Translations under genes and position numbers: made by a program
Source: Burkholderiales bacterium
Lineage (GTDB): Bacteria; Pseudomonadota; Gammaproteobacteria; Burkholderiales; Burkholderiaceae_E
Assembly: GCA_026399835.1 (NCBI GenBank)
Contig: JAPLQE010000073.1
Span: 1 to 64,000 of the forward strand
Direction: 5' to 3'
DNA length: 64,000 nucleotides
In this document: piece after piece, positions 33,167 through 41,902 of the stretch
Numbering within the stretch: the first letter of the stretch is position 1
How the letters are laid out: every line of letters starts with the position of its first letter
The notes under the pieces: generated by a model
Told to the model about the DNA's origin: nothing
Database searches by the model: none
What the model saw: only the letters and a program-made list of their open reading frames with translations

Positions 33167-34342
33167 TCAGTCCGGCGCGACGCCGCCGAGGACCACGGGC
33201 AGTCCGAGCAGCGTCCGGTACAGCGAGTCGTACTGGGCGGCCATCGCCGGGATCGAATGCGCACGCTCGATGCGCGCCCGGGCGCGGGCCCCGGCCGCCA
33301 GGCGCCACGCGGGGTCGGCGCAGGCGGCGAGCGCACGTGCCAGCGCGGCGCAATCGCGCGCCGGCACCAGGAAGCCTTCGGCCCCGTCGGCGACGAGCTG
33401 CGGATTGCCGCCGACCCGGGTGGCCACCACCGGCAGGCCGCAGGCCTGCGCCTCGAGGATGGCATTCGACATGCCTTCCGAATCCGAGCTCAGCACGAAC
33501 ACGTCCGCCGCGGCGAGCAGCGCGGCGACGTCGTCGCGCAACCCCAGGAAGCGTACCGAGTCGCCGAGCCCGAGCGCGGCGGCCTGGGTCTGGAGCGCCT
33601 CGGCCAGCGGGCCGTCGCCGGCCAGCAGCAGGCGGGCGCGCGGCAGCGCCGCCCGCAGCGCCGCGAAGCCCGCGATCAGGTCCTCGTGCCGCTTGATCGA
33701 GCTCAGGCTCGCCACGCACAGCACGACGAGTTCGTCGGGCGCGAGGCCCTCGCGGGCCCGCGCCGCCTCGCGCACCGCAGCGCCCGGCACCCGGAAGCGC
33801 GCGGTGTCGACGCCGTTCGGGATCTCGACCAGGCGCTCGGGCACCGCGTCCTCGTCGGCCACCAGGCCGTCGAGGATCGCGCGCGAGGGCGCGACGATGC
33901 GATCGAAGCGTTGGTTCAGACGGCGGAACAGGCCGCGCAGCCGGTCCGTCTTCTGGAAGCCCATGTCGCGACGGCTGGAGATCCGCACCGTGCCGCCGAG
34001 CGCGCGCGGCAGCAGCGCGTTCATCAGGTCCGCCTTCTCGTGCTGCGACTGGATCACGTCGTAGCCCGACGACGCGACGCGTGCGCACAGCCGCGCGAAC
34101 GCGGCCGTGCCGCGCCTGCCGTAGATCGCGCCGACCGGCCAGTGCACCAGCTGCACGTGCGGCACACCGAGCGAGGCCACGACCCGACGCTCGAGCGCCG
34201 GCTCGGGCTGCAGCTGCACGACGTCGATCGACCAGCACTCGGGCGGCAGCTGACAGACGAGGTTGCGCGTGAAGCGCTCGCTGCCGCCCGGCGCGAGCAC
34301 GGCGGTGTCGGTCAGCAGCAGCAGGCGCAGCGGACGGCTCAT
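33167..34342 (-). CDS. Glycosyltransferase family 4
   Basis: A GT-B glycosyltransferase of 391 residues. The N-terminal LLLLTDTAVLAPGGSERFTRN loop and SQHEKADLMNALLP belong to the acceptor domain; VEIPNGVDTARFRV is the hinge; VLCVASLSSIKRHEDLIAGF, LLLAGDGPLAEALQ, VRFLGLRDDVAALLAAADVFVL and SSDSEGMSNAILEAQACGLP form the donor domain. It is the last gene of the minus-strand exosortase operon and overlaps the ligase gene by 4 nt (ATGA). It resembles the second exosortase-A glycosyltransferase of related loci, but the donor and acceptor are unknown. Confidence 0.9.
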   Translation of the reverse strand: MSRPLRLLLLTDTAVLAPGGSERFTRNLVCQLPPECWSIDVVQLQPEPALERRVVASLGVPHVQLVHWPVGAIYGRRGTAAFARLCARVASSGYDVIQSQHEKADLMNALLPRALGGTVRISSRRDMGFQKTDRLRGLFRRLNQRFDRIVAPSRAILDGLVADEDAVPERLVEIPNGVDTARFRVPGAAVREAARAREGLAPDELVVLCVASLSSIKRHEDLIAGFAALRAALPRARLLLAGDGPLAEALQTQAAALGLGDSVRFLGLRDDVAALLAAADVFVLSSDSEGMSNAILEAQACGLPVVATRVGGNPQLVADGAEGFLVPARDCAALARALAACADPAWRLAAGARARARIERAHSIPAMAAQYDSLYRTLLGLPVVLGGVAPD

Positions 34343-35727
34343 GGCAGCGTCGCCCGGTCGGGCGCGATCAGGCGTCCGTCCCGATCGCGTGCGGCGCGCG
34401 CGGGGCGGCCGTCGCGCCCGGCCAGCCGCGCCGCGACGGATTCCACCGCGGGCGACTCCGCCTGCAGCTGCCGCATCCGCTCGATGGCCCCCAGCAGCAG
34501 GAAGAAGGTCGAGCCGAGCGCCAACTGCGAGAACCGGTCGCCGAATGCATTGGTCACCATGACCGCGATGATGCACCCCATTCCGCCGAAGCCCAGGCCG
34601 GCGGCGAACGGCGAGCGGGCGTCGCGCTGCAGCCGCCAGGCGGAAAACAGGAACGAGAGCAGCATGCCGAAGAGCAGCAGCAAGCCGACCACGCCCTGCT
34701 CGGCGGCGACCTTCAGGTAGTAGTTGTGCGGGTCGGTCAGCGTCTCGCCGGCGCGCGCGGTCATGAAGCCGTTCAGGCCGATCCCGAAGATCGGCGACTG
34801 CAGGAACAGCGTGCGGGCATGCTCCCAGACCTCGACCCGCCCCGCGGCGGACGCCTCGAGCTCGCCGTCCTCGCCCTCGGTCATCGTGATCCGGTCGACC
34901 ACCGATTCGGGCAGCACCACCTGCCAGACGACCATCAGCACCGCGACCAGACCGAGCAACCAGCGGTGCCTGACCACACCGAACACGCACAGCGCCGCGA
35001 GCACGCCGACGTAGGCCCCGCGCGAGTAGGAGAAGAGGAGCGGATACAGGCTGCCCGCGAATGCGGCCAGGTAGAACCAGCGGCGCACCGGATGCCGGTC
35101 GACCAAGCCGAGGCCGAGCGCGAAGACACCGATGTGCGCGACGAAGGCGCCGAAGTGGTTGGCATTCATGCCGACCACCCAGAACGGGCCGTTCGCGCGG
35201 CTGCCGTACGAGAACGAGGCGCCGGCCACGAAGCCATTCAGCTCGCGCTGCACCATGAAGAGCAGCACGCCCACCGAGAGGTTCACCAGCCACCGCACGT
35301 GCGTCTCGGTGCGGATCGCGTTGAAGGCGGCCACGTAGACCAGCAGCAACAGGACGTAGTTCTTCCAGTCGGCGAGGTACGGATTCGCCCGGGTCAGCGG
35401 CGAGTCCAGCCCGAAGCGAAGCGCCGTGTTCCAGAGCGCCGCATAAGTGTAGACCGCGATCGCGAGGATCCAGCCCAGGTGCGGGGTCCGCTGGAAGCCG
35501 CCCTTGTTGATCATCACGCCGAGCAGCGCCGAGACGATCAGCAGGTCCTGCGTGTCCTTGCCGAACACGAAGTCGTGCGTGGGATACCAGAGCGTCGGCA
35601 GCGGCGCGAGCACCGCGTACAGCAGCACGGGCAGCTCGGCCCGCCAGAGGATGCCGAGCAGCACGGCCGACAGCATCGTCAGCCAGATGGCCAGCGGCAG
35701 GATGAAGACCTTGAGCGCGCCGATCAC
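34339..35727 (-). CDS. Exosortase A-associated O-ligase-like membrane protein
   Basis: A Wzy/WaaL-type polytopic membrane protein that joins or polymerises glycan units in the periplasm; in XrtA loci it has been proposed to glycosylate PEP-CTERM proteins. The 462 residues hold about ten to twelve helices, with LPTLWYPTHDFVFGKDTQD early, a large loop with NANHFGAFVAHIGVFALGLG, SYSRGAYVGVLAALCVF (the conserved SxSRGA segment) and DPHNYYLKVAAEQGVVGLLL (the catalytic-loop His). The GTG start overlaps the xrtA stop (GTGA). The C-terminal tail of about 40 residues is charged and disordered. Confidence 0.88.
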   Translation of the reverse strand: MIGALKVFILPLAIWLTMLSAVLLGILWRAELPVLLYAVLAPLPTLWYPTHDFVFGKDTQDLLIVSALLGVMINKGGFQRTPHLGWILAIAVYTYAALWNTALRFGLDSPLTRANPYLADWKNYVLLLLVYVAAFNAIRTETHVRWLVNLSVGVLLFMVQRELNGFVAGASFSYGSRANGPFWVVGMNANHFGAFVAHIGVFALGLGLVDRHPVRRWFYLAAFAGSLYPLLFSYSRGAYVGVLAALCVFGVVRHRWLLGLVAVLMVVWQVVLPESVVDRITMTEGEDGELEASAAGRVEVWEHARTLFLQSPIFGIGLNGFMTARAGETLTDPHNYYLKVAAEQGVVGLLLLFGMLLSFLFSAWRLQRDARSPFAAGLGFGGMGCIIAVMVTNAFGDRFSQLALGSTFFLLLGAIERMRQLQAESPAVESVAARLAGRDGRPARAARDRDGRLIAPDRATLP

Positions 35728-37271
35728 CGCGCGGCCTCCGCAGGCAGTGCGCGGGGTCCGGTGTAGCCCGCGAGGAAGGCCTGGACCGTCCGCGAGCGCG
35801 CGGCGAGCGCTGCCCGGTCGTGCGCCGCGTCGTCGCTGGCCGCCACGGCGACCCAGGCGAGCGCGGCATGGTCGCCGCGGCCAGCCAGCGTGCCGCGCAG
35901 CGTCGCGAGCTTCGCGCCCAGCGGCGAGGCGGTGGCATCGCCGTCGGCGACGAACCACCACCAGCTGCGAACCCGGCCGGCGCCTGACCGGAGCAGCGTC
36001 TCGCGCACGTCGAGGCGCGGCGCACCGTCGGTGGGCGGCAGCCGGACACCGGTCTCGGCGAGCGCGACGATGCCGGCGCGCTCGGGCACGAGGCGGTTGC
36101 CGTGCGAGATCATCTCGGCGCCCGCCGACTGGCCGGCCCAGTAGGCGAGCGCGAACTCGACGCCGTCCTCGAAGCGACCGCGCACCGCGTCCCGGCTGCC
36201 GGAATAGGCCGGGACGGCGCCCGCGCCGACCGGCTCGTACGGGCCGAGCGTGCCGGCCGCCGCGCGCGAGAAGCCCTCGCGCGGCACGCCGTCGAGGCCC
36301 CCTTCGGACAGGTGGCGCGCCGCACCCGCGGCGAGCGTCATGGCGAGCGCCCCGGCCAGCACCGCACCGATCGGCGCCGTCGCCGGCGGGTTCGATGCGG
36401 CGGATCCGCCGATGAGCGCCGGCCGGGGCGAGACGTCTGCGAAGCGGCGGGCGAGCACGAACGCCGCCAGCATCACTGCACCGAACAGGCCCCAGCCGAG
36501 CAGCAGGTGCTCGTCGCCGGTGCCCCATCGCATCTGCGTGAGATGACCGGCGTAGACCGTGACGAACGCACGCAGCCAGTTCGCCGCCAGCGCGAGGCCG
36601 AGCATCGCGGCCGCGAACCCGACCCGCCGCAAGGGGGTGCGCAGAAACAGATGGCCGAACAGTGTCGCCAGCACCAGTGCGACGATCAGGTAGTGCAGTC
36701 CGCTGCAGGCCTCGACGACCGACCAGCGCCCGGTGGGGAGCTCGAGCAGCGTGCCCTGCTGCTCGACCGGCACACCGACCAGCCGCAGCGCAGCAGCGGT
36801 CGCGTCCGCGGTCCTGGCGGTCAGCGTCGGCACCAGCCCGTCGCCGGCCGGCACCATGAACAGCAGGAACGCCAGCGGGAAGGCCAGCGTTCGGGTGATC
36901 GCGGTGCCGTGGCGCCACAGCACGATCGCCGGCAGCATCGCCACCGCCGCCAGGTCGCAGGCGAGCTCGAGGCCGGCGAGCCGTCCGAACAGCCAGCCGC
37001 CGCAGGCGAGGACGAAGGCCGCGGCACCGCGCGCATCGGGGCGATCGGGCAGCCTCGCCAGTTCGCCGCGCAGGCGCCAGGCGAGCCCGGCGGCGATCGG
37101 CGCGATCGCAATGCCGTGCGCGTACGCGGGCGACAGCATCCACTGCCGCGCCATCGAGCTCCAGGCGTCGGCGAACACGAGCATCGCCGCAGCCAGCGCC
37201 ACCACGGTGCCGCCCAGCCTCAGCCAGGGGGCCGGTGACGAGGTCCGAGTGAGGGTCGCGTGGAGGGCCAT
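35724..37271 (-). CDS. xrtA: Exosortase A fused to EpsI domain
   Basis: XrtA is an eight-helix inner-membrane transpeptidase that processes proteins carrying a C-terminal PEP-CTERM signal. Residues 1-280 of the 515 form the exosortase with catalytic Cys189 in VVEACSGLHYL, Arg234 in AANWLRAF and His255 in GDEHLLLGW. After a linker, residues about 300-515 match an EpsI (DUF3485) domain, including YSGSRDAV, VEFALAYWAGQSAGAEMISHGNRLV and RSWWWFVADG. EpsI can be a separate gene, so this is a fusion. The ATG at 37271 starts just before the first helix; upstream in-frame sequence is arginine-rich and unconvincing. It begins the three-gene unit xrtA-ligase-glycosyltransferase. I found no PEP-CTERM protein in the window. 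Confidence 0.93.
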   Translation of the reverse strand: MALHATLTRTSSPAPWLRLGGTVVALAAAMLVFADAWSSMARQWMLSPAYAHGIAIAPIAAGLAWRLRGELARLPDRPDARGAAAFVLACGGWLFGRLAGLELACDLAAVAMLPAIVLWRHGTAITRTLAFPLAFLLFMVPAGDGLVPTLTARTADATAAALRLVGVPVEQQGTLLELPTGRWSVVEACSGLHYLIVALVLATLFGHLFLRTPLRRVGFAAAMLGLALAANWLRAFVTVYAGHLTQMRWGTGDEHLLLGWGLFGAVMLAAFVLARRFADVSPRPALIGGSAASNPPATAPIGAVLAGALAMTLAAGAARHLSEGGLDGVPREGFSRAAAGTLGPYEPVGAGAVPAYSGSRDAVRGRFEDGVEFALAYWAGQSAGAEMISHGNRLVPERAGIVALAETGVRLPPTDGAPRLDVRETLLRSGAGRVRSWWWFVADGDATASPLGAKLATLRGTLAGRGDHAALAWVAVAASDDAAHDRAALAARSRTVQAFLAGYTGPRALPAEAAR

Positions 37272-37422
37272 GTGGGAGCTCAGTCCGGGGCATTGCCCGC
37301 GGTGACGCGCCGTGTCGTCGAGCCTGCACCGTACGCGCTCGACCGGGCACGTGCGCCCCGCCGTGACCGAGCGGCCGCGCGACGGCGATCGGCGGCCCCG
37401 AGGGGTCGGGCCGCCGCCACGG

Positions 37423-39219
37423 TCAGGGCGTCGGCCGGGGCGCGCGCAGCACCGCGACGCCGTCGGTCTGGCAGACCGACTCGAAGCCATCGGGCACACC
37501 ACCGGCCGAGAGTGCCTCGTGGAAGGGGCTGCCGACGAAGGCCGGCGCGCGCCGCGGCAGCATCGTGCGCAGCACGACCGCCTCGCGCGCGCCGAACGAC
37601 GCCATCAGCGCCGCGACCGCCGCCGGCGTCCACTCGCGCCGGGTGTAGAAGCGCGAGGTGGTGCCGATCACCCAAGCCCCCGTCTCGAGCTGCAGCAGGT
37701 GCTCCTCGGTCGATAGGATGGGCAGCCCTGCCGCGCGCTGGTGCTCGATGCGCTGGCGTACCGTCTCCTCGCCGCAGCGCGCATCGAGCGCCCGGCGCAG
37801 CTCGGTGCGGGCCTCGGCCAGCGGCGTGGTGCTGCCGTGCACGCGCAGCGCGAGCCCCGCGGCGAGCAGCGCCACCGCGGCGAGCGCCACGCCCTGTGCC
37901 CGCGGCGACAGGCCCGCGCGGGTGCCGTCCGCCAGCGCCGCAACGAAGGCGACCACCGCGACCACGCAGAGCGGCAGCAGCGGCAGCAGGTAGCGCCACG
38001 AGGCGAACCAGGCGGCGACGGTCGCCGCGTTCCAGGCGAGGAAGGCGGCCTGGGCCGCGGCCCCGACGACGCAGGCGAGCACCACGCGGGCCGCGGCCTG
38101 CCGCCGCTCGGCGTCCGGGGCGCCGCCCCATCCGCCGCGCGCCGCATCCTGGCTTCGGCCGTCGCCCGCGAGCATGATGCGCACGGCCCAGGCCGTTGCG
38201 GCGAGCAGCGCGGCGACGCCCACCGCCAGCGCCGCGCCGCTCGCCCAGGGCACGGACGGCAGCCCTGCCGCCATCCGCATCGCGTCGAGCATCGCCGCGA
38301 GTGCCTCGCCCCAGCCGGGCGGCGACGGATGCTCGAACTGACCGCCGGACAGCCTTCCCGACAGCTGACGGTTGCGCACGAGCATCGCGACGGTGGCGAG
38401 CGCGGCCGGCAGCGCGAACACGGCGGCGAACCGAAACCGCCGCCACAGGCCACCGCCGTGGAACAGCAGCGCCACCACCGCGGCCAGTGCCGCGACATGG
38501 ACCGCGCCGATGTAGCGCAGCAGCACCGCCGCCGCCGCGGCGAGGCCGGCCGCCAGCAGCCAGGGCAGCGGCCGGTGCGCACCGCTCGCACGGACCACGC
38601 CGAGGGTCGCCAGCAGCCCCGCGGCGACATAGGCGGGCTCGGTGCTGCCGCTGCGCACCAGCTCCCAGATCCGGGGATGCGCGAGCCAGCCGAGCGCGAC
38701 CGCGACCGCGAGGGCCGGCGGGCAGCCAGCCGAGCGCAGCAGCCGGCGCATCGCCTCGACCGACACCAGCAGCGCGAGCAGCGCCACCGCCATCGGCGCG
38801 AGCGCAGCGGGCACGCCCAGCGCGAGCGCGGCCCGCAGCGCGAACGCGCCGCCGGGCGGGAAGATGGTCTGGGGCACGGGCAGCGTCGGCGCCGCGGCGT
38901 GCTGGAGCTCGTAGTACGGGATCGGCGAGGCGTAGCCGGTCCCGGCCGCGAGGCTCTGCGCCGCACCGAGCGCCTGGATCGCATCATGGTCGGGCGCGCT
39001 GTCGGCAAGCACCGACGCGAGCAGTGCGGTGACGAGCACGATGACGGCGACATAGGCGACGCGGGCCACGGACGCCAGCCCATCCGACCCGTCGCCACCA
39101 CGATCGATCGTCCTGCCCATCCCTGCCATACCGCTCGCCATCGCGCCGCGCACCCTCCGAGCCGCCCGGTCGGTATCGACACGACGCACCGGCGCCACCG
39201 CGGCGCCAGCCGGGAGCAT
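37423..39219 (-). CDS. Large polytopic membrane protein, possible GT-C glycosyltransferase
   Basis: I do not recognise this 598-residue protein with certainty. It has about eleven predicted membrane helices and, near its first loop, the pattern APDHDAIQALGAAQSLAAGTGY, which resembles the acidic loop and A.SLA.G.GY motif of GT-C transferases such as ArnT and PMT-like enzymes that use lipid-linked sugar donors on the outer side of the membrane. A soluble C-terminal part follows (about 490-598; TTSRFYTRREWTPAAVAALM). It lies 151 bp upstream of xrtA on the same strand. Start candidates are the ATGs at 39219, 39141, 39129 and 39120; the first helix begins after all four, so the true start is uncertain. 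Confidence 0.7.
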   Translation of the reverse strand: MLPAGAAVAPVRRVDTDRAARRVRGAMASGMAGMGRTIDRGGDGSDGLASVARVAYVAVIVLVTALLASVLADSAPDHDAIQALGAAQSLAAGTGYASPIPYYELQHAAAPTLPVPQTIFPPGGAFALRAALALGVPAALAPMAVALLALLVSVEAMRRLLRSAGCPPALAVAVALGWLAHPRIWELVRSGSTEPAYVAAGLLATLGVVRASGAHRPLPWLLAAGLAAAAAVLLRYIGAVHVAALAAVVALLFHGGGLWRRFRFAAVFALPAALATVAMLVRNRQLSGRLSGGQFEHPSPPGWGEALAAMLDAMRMAAGLPSVPWASGAALAVGVAALLAATAWAVRIMLAGDGRSQDAARGGWGGAPDAERRQAAARVVLACVVGAAAQAAFLAWNAATVAAWFASWRYLLPLLPLCVVAVVAFVAALADGTRAGLSPRAQGVALAAVALLAAGLALRVHGSTTPLAEARTELRRALDARCGEETVRQRIEHQRAAGLPILSTEEHLLQLETGAWVIGTTSRFYTRREWTPAAVAALMASFGAREAVVLRTMLPRRAPAFVGSPFHEALSAGGVPDGFESVCQTDGVAVLRAPRPTP

Positions 39220-39493
39220 GCCCCGGGCCCGCGCACTGTAGCGGAGCCTCCGGGACGCCGCGCCGCGCCGCCGACGAACCGGCTCGCAGAGCGAACCGGC
39301 GGGAGGTCCGCGCGACCCCTCATGCCTGCGCGCCTGAGGAAATCGTGACGGATTCGACGCGACCGGGAGGACCCGGCTGCTATATTCGCCTCGAGCGCGC
39401 GGCTCTCGGCCCTAAGCGCGGACCTTAGTCGATAACGAACCCGGCCGCGGTGCCATCACTCCAGGAGCGCCCCGCGGGGCAGTCGCAACGAGC
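39220..39493. promoter_or_regulatory. Divergent intergenic region
   Basis: This 274-bp gap separates the minus-strand membrane protein gene from the plus-strand deacetylase gene. TATATT at 39381-39386 is a plausible -10 for the plus strand, giving a leader of about 100 nt before the ATG at 39494; no good -35 is visible. I see no coding sequence or RNA gene here. Confidence 0.4.
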
Positions 39494-40561
39494 ATGATCC
39501 GCCTCATCGAGCGAGAGCTGAAACGCGCGGTCAAGGCAGTGCTGTCACCGGCGATCGAGGCCGCAGGCGTCAACGATCGTGCCCTCTCGGGCCCGCTGGC
39601 CGACACCGGCCGCTGGACGATCCTCACCTACCACCGCATCATCGAGCACGACGACGCGGACCCCTACCGGTCCGGCATGTCGGTGAGGGCAGACCGGTTC
39701 CGCGCCCAGCTCGAATACATCGCCTCGAGATTCGACGTGCGCCCGGTTCACGAGGCCGCTGCCCTGTTCTACGGCGGGCGGGCGGGTCCGAAACCGCTGC
39801 TGTCGATCTCCTTCGACGACGGTTACCTCGACAACCTCGAACTGGCGGCGCCGATCCTCTCGAGCGTCGGCCTGCCGGCCAGCTTCTACATCACCGTCGG
39901 CGGCCTCGATGCCCCCGTACCGTTCTGGTGGGACCGCCTGATCCATGCGGTGCGCACCGGCACGCGTCGCGAGCCGATCGGCGCGACCGAGCTCGGGCTG
40001 CCCGGCCCCGATCACCGCTGGTCGACCGCGCCGCTCGCGCGCGGCGACCTGATGCGAGCCCTGGTCGCGGCGATCTGGCAACTGCCCGAGGCCGAGGTCG
40101 AGCCGACCGTCGCGCGCATTCGAGCAGCTCTCGGTGGCGACGATGCGCCCGGGCCGACGCTGCCGCCGCGGATGGACCGCAACGGCGTGCGCGCCCTCCA
40201 TGCCCTCGGCTTCGAGATCGGCGCGCACGCGGTCAACCATGTGAACCTGTGCCTGCGCGATGGCGACGCCCTGCGCTCGGAGTTCGCCGACTCGCGGAGC
40301 GAACTCGAGGCCATGCTCGGGGTGCCGGTGCCCGGCTTCGCCTACCCCGGTGGCCGGCTCGACGCGCCCGTGGTCGAGTGCGCGCGCGCGCTCGGCTTCG
40401 CCTATTCGCTGACCACCGAATCCGGTCAGAACGACCGCGACGCCGACCCGATGCGGCTGCGCAGGATCGGGGCGCCCGATGCCCCGATGGCCGACTTCAA
40501 GCGCGCCTTCGCGCGGGCGCTCGCCCGCGAGGCGGCGCCGGCGGCCCGCAGCGCCGCCTGA
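39494..40561 (+). CDS. Polysaccharide deacetylase (NodB family)
   Basis: A 355-residue CE4-type deacetylase. TILTYHRIIEHDDADPYRSG and FRAQLEYIASRFDVRP open the domain, LLSISFDDGYLDNLELAAPI is motif 1 with the FDDGY acid residues, FEIGAHAVNHVNLCL is motif 2 with the metal histidines (HxxxH), and PGFAYPGGRLDAPV is motif 3. There is an insertion of about 80 residues between motifs 1 and 2, giving a subtype close to XrtA-locus and capsule deacetylases. No signal peptide is evident. It stands alone, flanked by a 274-bp gap upstream and a hairpin downstream. Confidence 0.9.
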   Translation: MIRLIERELKRAVKAVLSPAIEAAGVNDRALSGPLADTGRWTILTYHRIIEHDDADPYRSGMSVRADRFRAQLEYIASRFDVRPVHEAAALFYGGRAGPKPLLSISFDDGYLDNLELAAPILSSVGLPASFYITVGGLDAPVPFWWDRLIHAVRTGTRREPIGATELGLPGPDHRWSTAPLARGDLMRALVAAIWQLPEAEVEPTVARIRAALGGDDAPGPTLPPRMDRNGVRALHALGFEIGAHAVNHVNLCLRDGDALRSEFADSRSELEAMLGVPVPGFAYPGGRLDAPVVECARALGFAYSLTTESGQNDRDADPMRLRRIGAPDAPMADFKRAFARALAREAAPAARSAA

Positions 40562-40587
40562 GCGGACGCACCGGCACGGGCCCACAC

Positions 40588-40608
40588 GCCGTGCGGCCGA
40601 CGCACGGC
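40588..40608 (+). terminator. Hairpin downstream of the deacetylase gene
   Basis: GCCGTGCG (40588-40595) and CGCACGGC (40601-40608) form a perfect 8-bp stem with a 5-nt loop, 27 nt after the stop. There is no T-run. It may stop transcription with Rho. The rest of the 255-bp gap to 40817 shows only another 6-bp inverted repeat at 40676-40695 and no coding sequence. Confidence 0.4.
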
Positions 40609-40816
40609 ACCCGACCGCAGGCCCCGCGTCGATGGCCCTCGCCTGACCGGGATCTGTTGCATCCGGCACGCCCGCGACCGTCGTTCATCACGGTCGACTG
40701 ACCGGCCGACGGCTGTCCGACGGCCGGCTGCTCTATCAGGGGTCGGCCGACGTACGCTGGCTCGGGATGGCGCTCCTGCCGGCCCTAGACCCAGCCGAAC
40801 TTTTCACGCTTCTCGC

Positions 40817-41902
40817 ATGAACGCCCCGGTTCCGACCTCGCTCGCCCATCCGGATCCCACCACCGTCGACCGACGGCCGCTGGTCACGCTCGTGCTGCCC
40901 TGCTTCAACGAAGCCGGAGTGCTGCGCGAGCACTACGCCGAGATCGCGGCGTATCTGGAGACGCTCGTCGGGACCTGGCGCTTCGAGGTGCTGCTGATCG
41001 ACGACGGCAGCGTGGATGCGACCGGCGCGACCGCCCATGCCATCGGCGCCTCCGACATCCCGCTGCGGGTGATCCACCACCCGGGCAACTTCGGACTCGG
41101 CCAGGCGTTCAAGACGGCGTTCGCGGCCTCGCGTGGCGACTACGTCGTGACGCTGGACATCGACCTCAGCTACGCGCCCGAGCACATCGGCCGGCTGCTG
41201 GAGGCGATCCGCACGCAGCGCGCCAAGCTGGTCCTGGCCTCGGCCTACATGACGGGCGGCGTGGTCTCGAACGTCCCGTGGCTGCGCCGGACCCTGAGCC
41301 TCTGGGGCAACCGCTTCCTGCGGGTGTTCGCGCGCGGCGGCCTGTCGACGCTGACCTGCATGGTCCGCGCCTACGACGGCCCGTTCGTGCGCGCGCTGGT
41401 GCTGCGTTCGACCGGCATGGAGATCATGCCGGAGCTCATCTACAAGACGATGGTCATGCGCGGGCGCATCGTCGAGGTGCCCGCGGAGCTCGACTGGAGC
41501 CGCCAGCTGCAGGCCGGCCCGAGGCGCGTCTCGAGCATGCGGATCTGGCGGCACGTGCTGTCGACGATCGTCTCGGGCTTCATGCTGAGGCCCTTCGCGA
41601 TGATGATGGCGCCGGGCCTCGCCTTGCTCGTGCTGACGGCCGGCCTCGCCGGCAGCCTCGCCTGGCGGGTGGCCGCGCTGCGCGCCGGCGGGGCGGCGTC
41701 CTGGCAGGAAGCGCTCGCCGCGGTGCTCGCGGCGCATCCGCACGCGCCGCTCGCCTGCGCCACCAGCGCGGTGCTCGCGGTCCTGCTGCTCGGCCTTGGA
41801 CTGGTGGCGCTGCAGACCAAGCGCTACTTCGAGGACCTCTATCACCTCGGGGTGACGCTGCGAGCGGCGTCGCTGGGCGAGATCCGGCGGGAGCCCCGAT
41901 GA
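40817..41902 (+). CDS. Glycosyltransferase family 2 (polyprenyl-phosphate sugar type)
   Basis: A GT2 similar to dolichol- and undecaprenyl-phosphate mannosyl/glucosyltransferases (DPM1, GtrB, ArnC). The 361 residues carry VTLVLPCFNEAGVLREHYAE, VLLIDDGSVDATGATAH, FGLGQAFKTAFAASRGDYVV, TLDIDLSYAPEHIGRLLEAI (DxD-like), and two C-terminal helices separated by a short loop. It likely charges a polyprenyl phosphate with a sugar for use on the outer face, possibly by the GT-C-like protein at 37423. It is the first gene of the plus-strand run to 52861, and its stop overlaps the FAD enzyme start (ATGA). Confidence 0.88.
   Translation: MNAPVPTSLAHPDPTTVDRRPLVTLVLPCFNEAGVLREHYAEIAAYLETLVGTWRFEVLLIDDGSVDATGATAHAIGASDIPLRVIHHPGNFGLGQAFKTAFAASRGDYVVTLDIDLSYAPEHIGRLLEAIRTQRAKLVLASAYMTGGVVSNVPWLRRTLSLWGNRFLRVFARGGLSTLTCMVRAYDGPFVRALVLRSTGMEIMPELIYKTMVMRGRIVEVPAELDWSRQLQAGPRRVSSMRIWRHVLSTIVSGFMLRPFAMMMAPGLALLVLTAGLAGSLAWRVAALRAGGAASWQEALAAVLAAHPHAPLACATSAVLAVLLLGLGLVALQTKRYFEDLYHLGVTLRAASLGEIRREPR

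Noticed and set aside
33257-34720. 487-residue plus-strand frame opposite the glycosyltransferase and ligase
   Set aside because: Antisense to two proteins with strong motifs; its translation has no domain.
40640-40660. Possible sigma-54 promoter in the gap before 40817
   Set aside because: A TTGC resembles the -12 element, but the -24 GG is not at the correct spacing.
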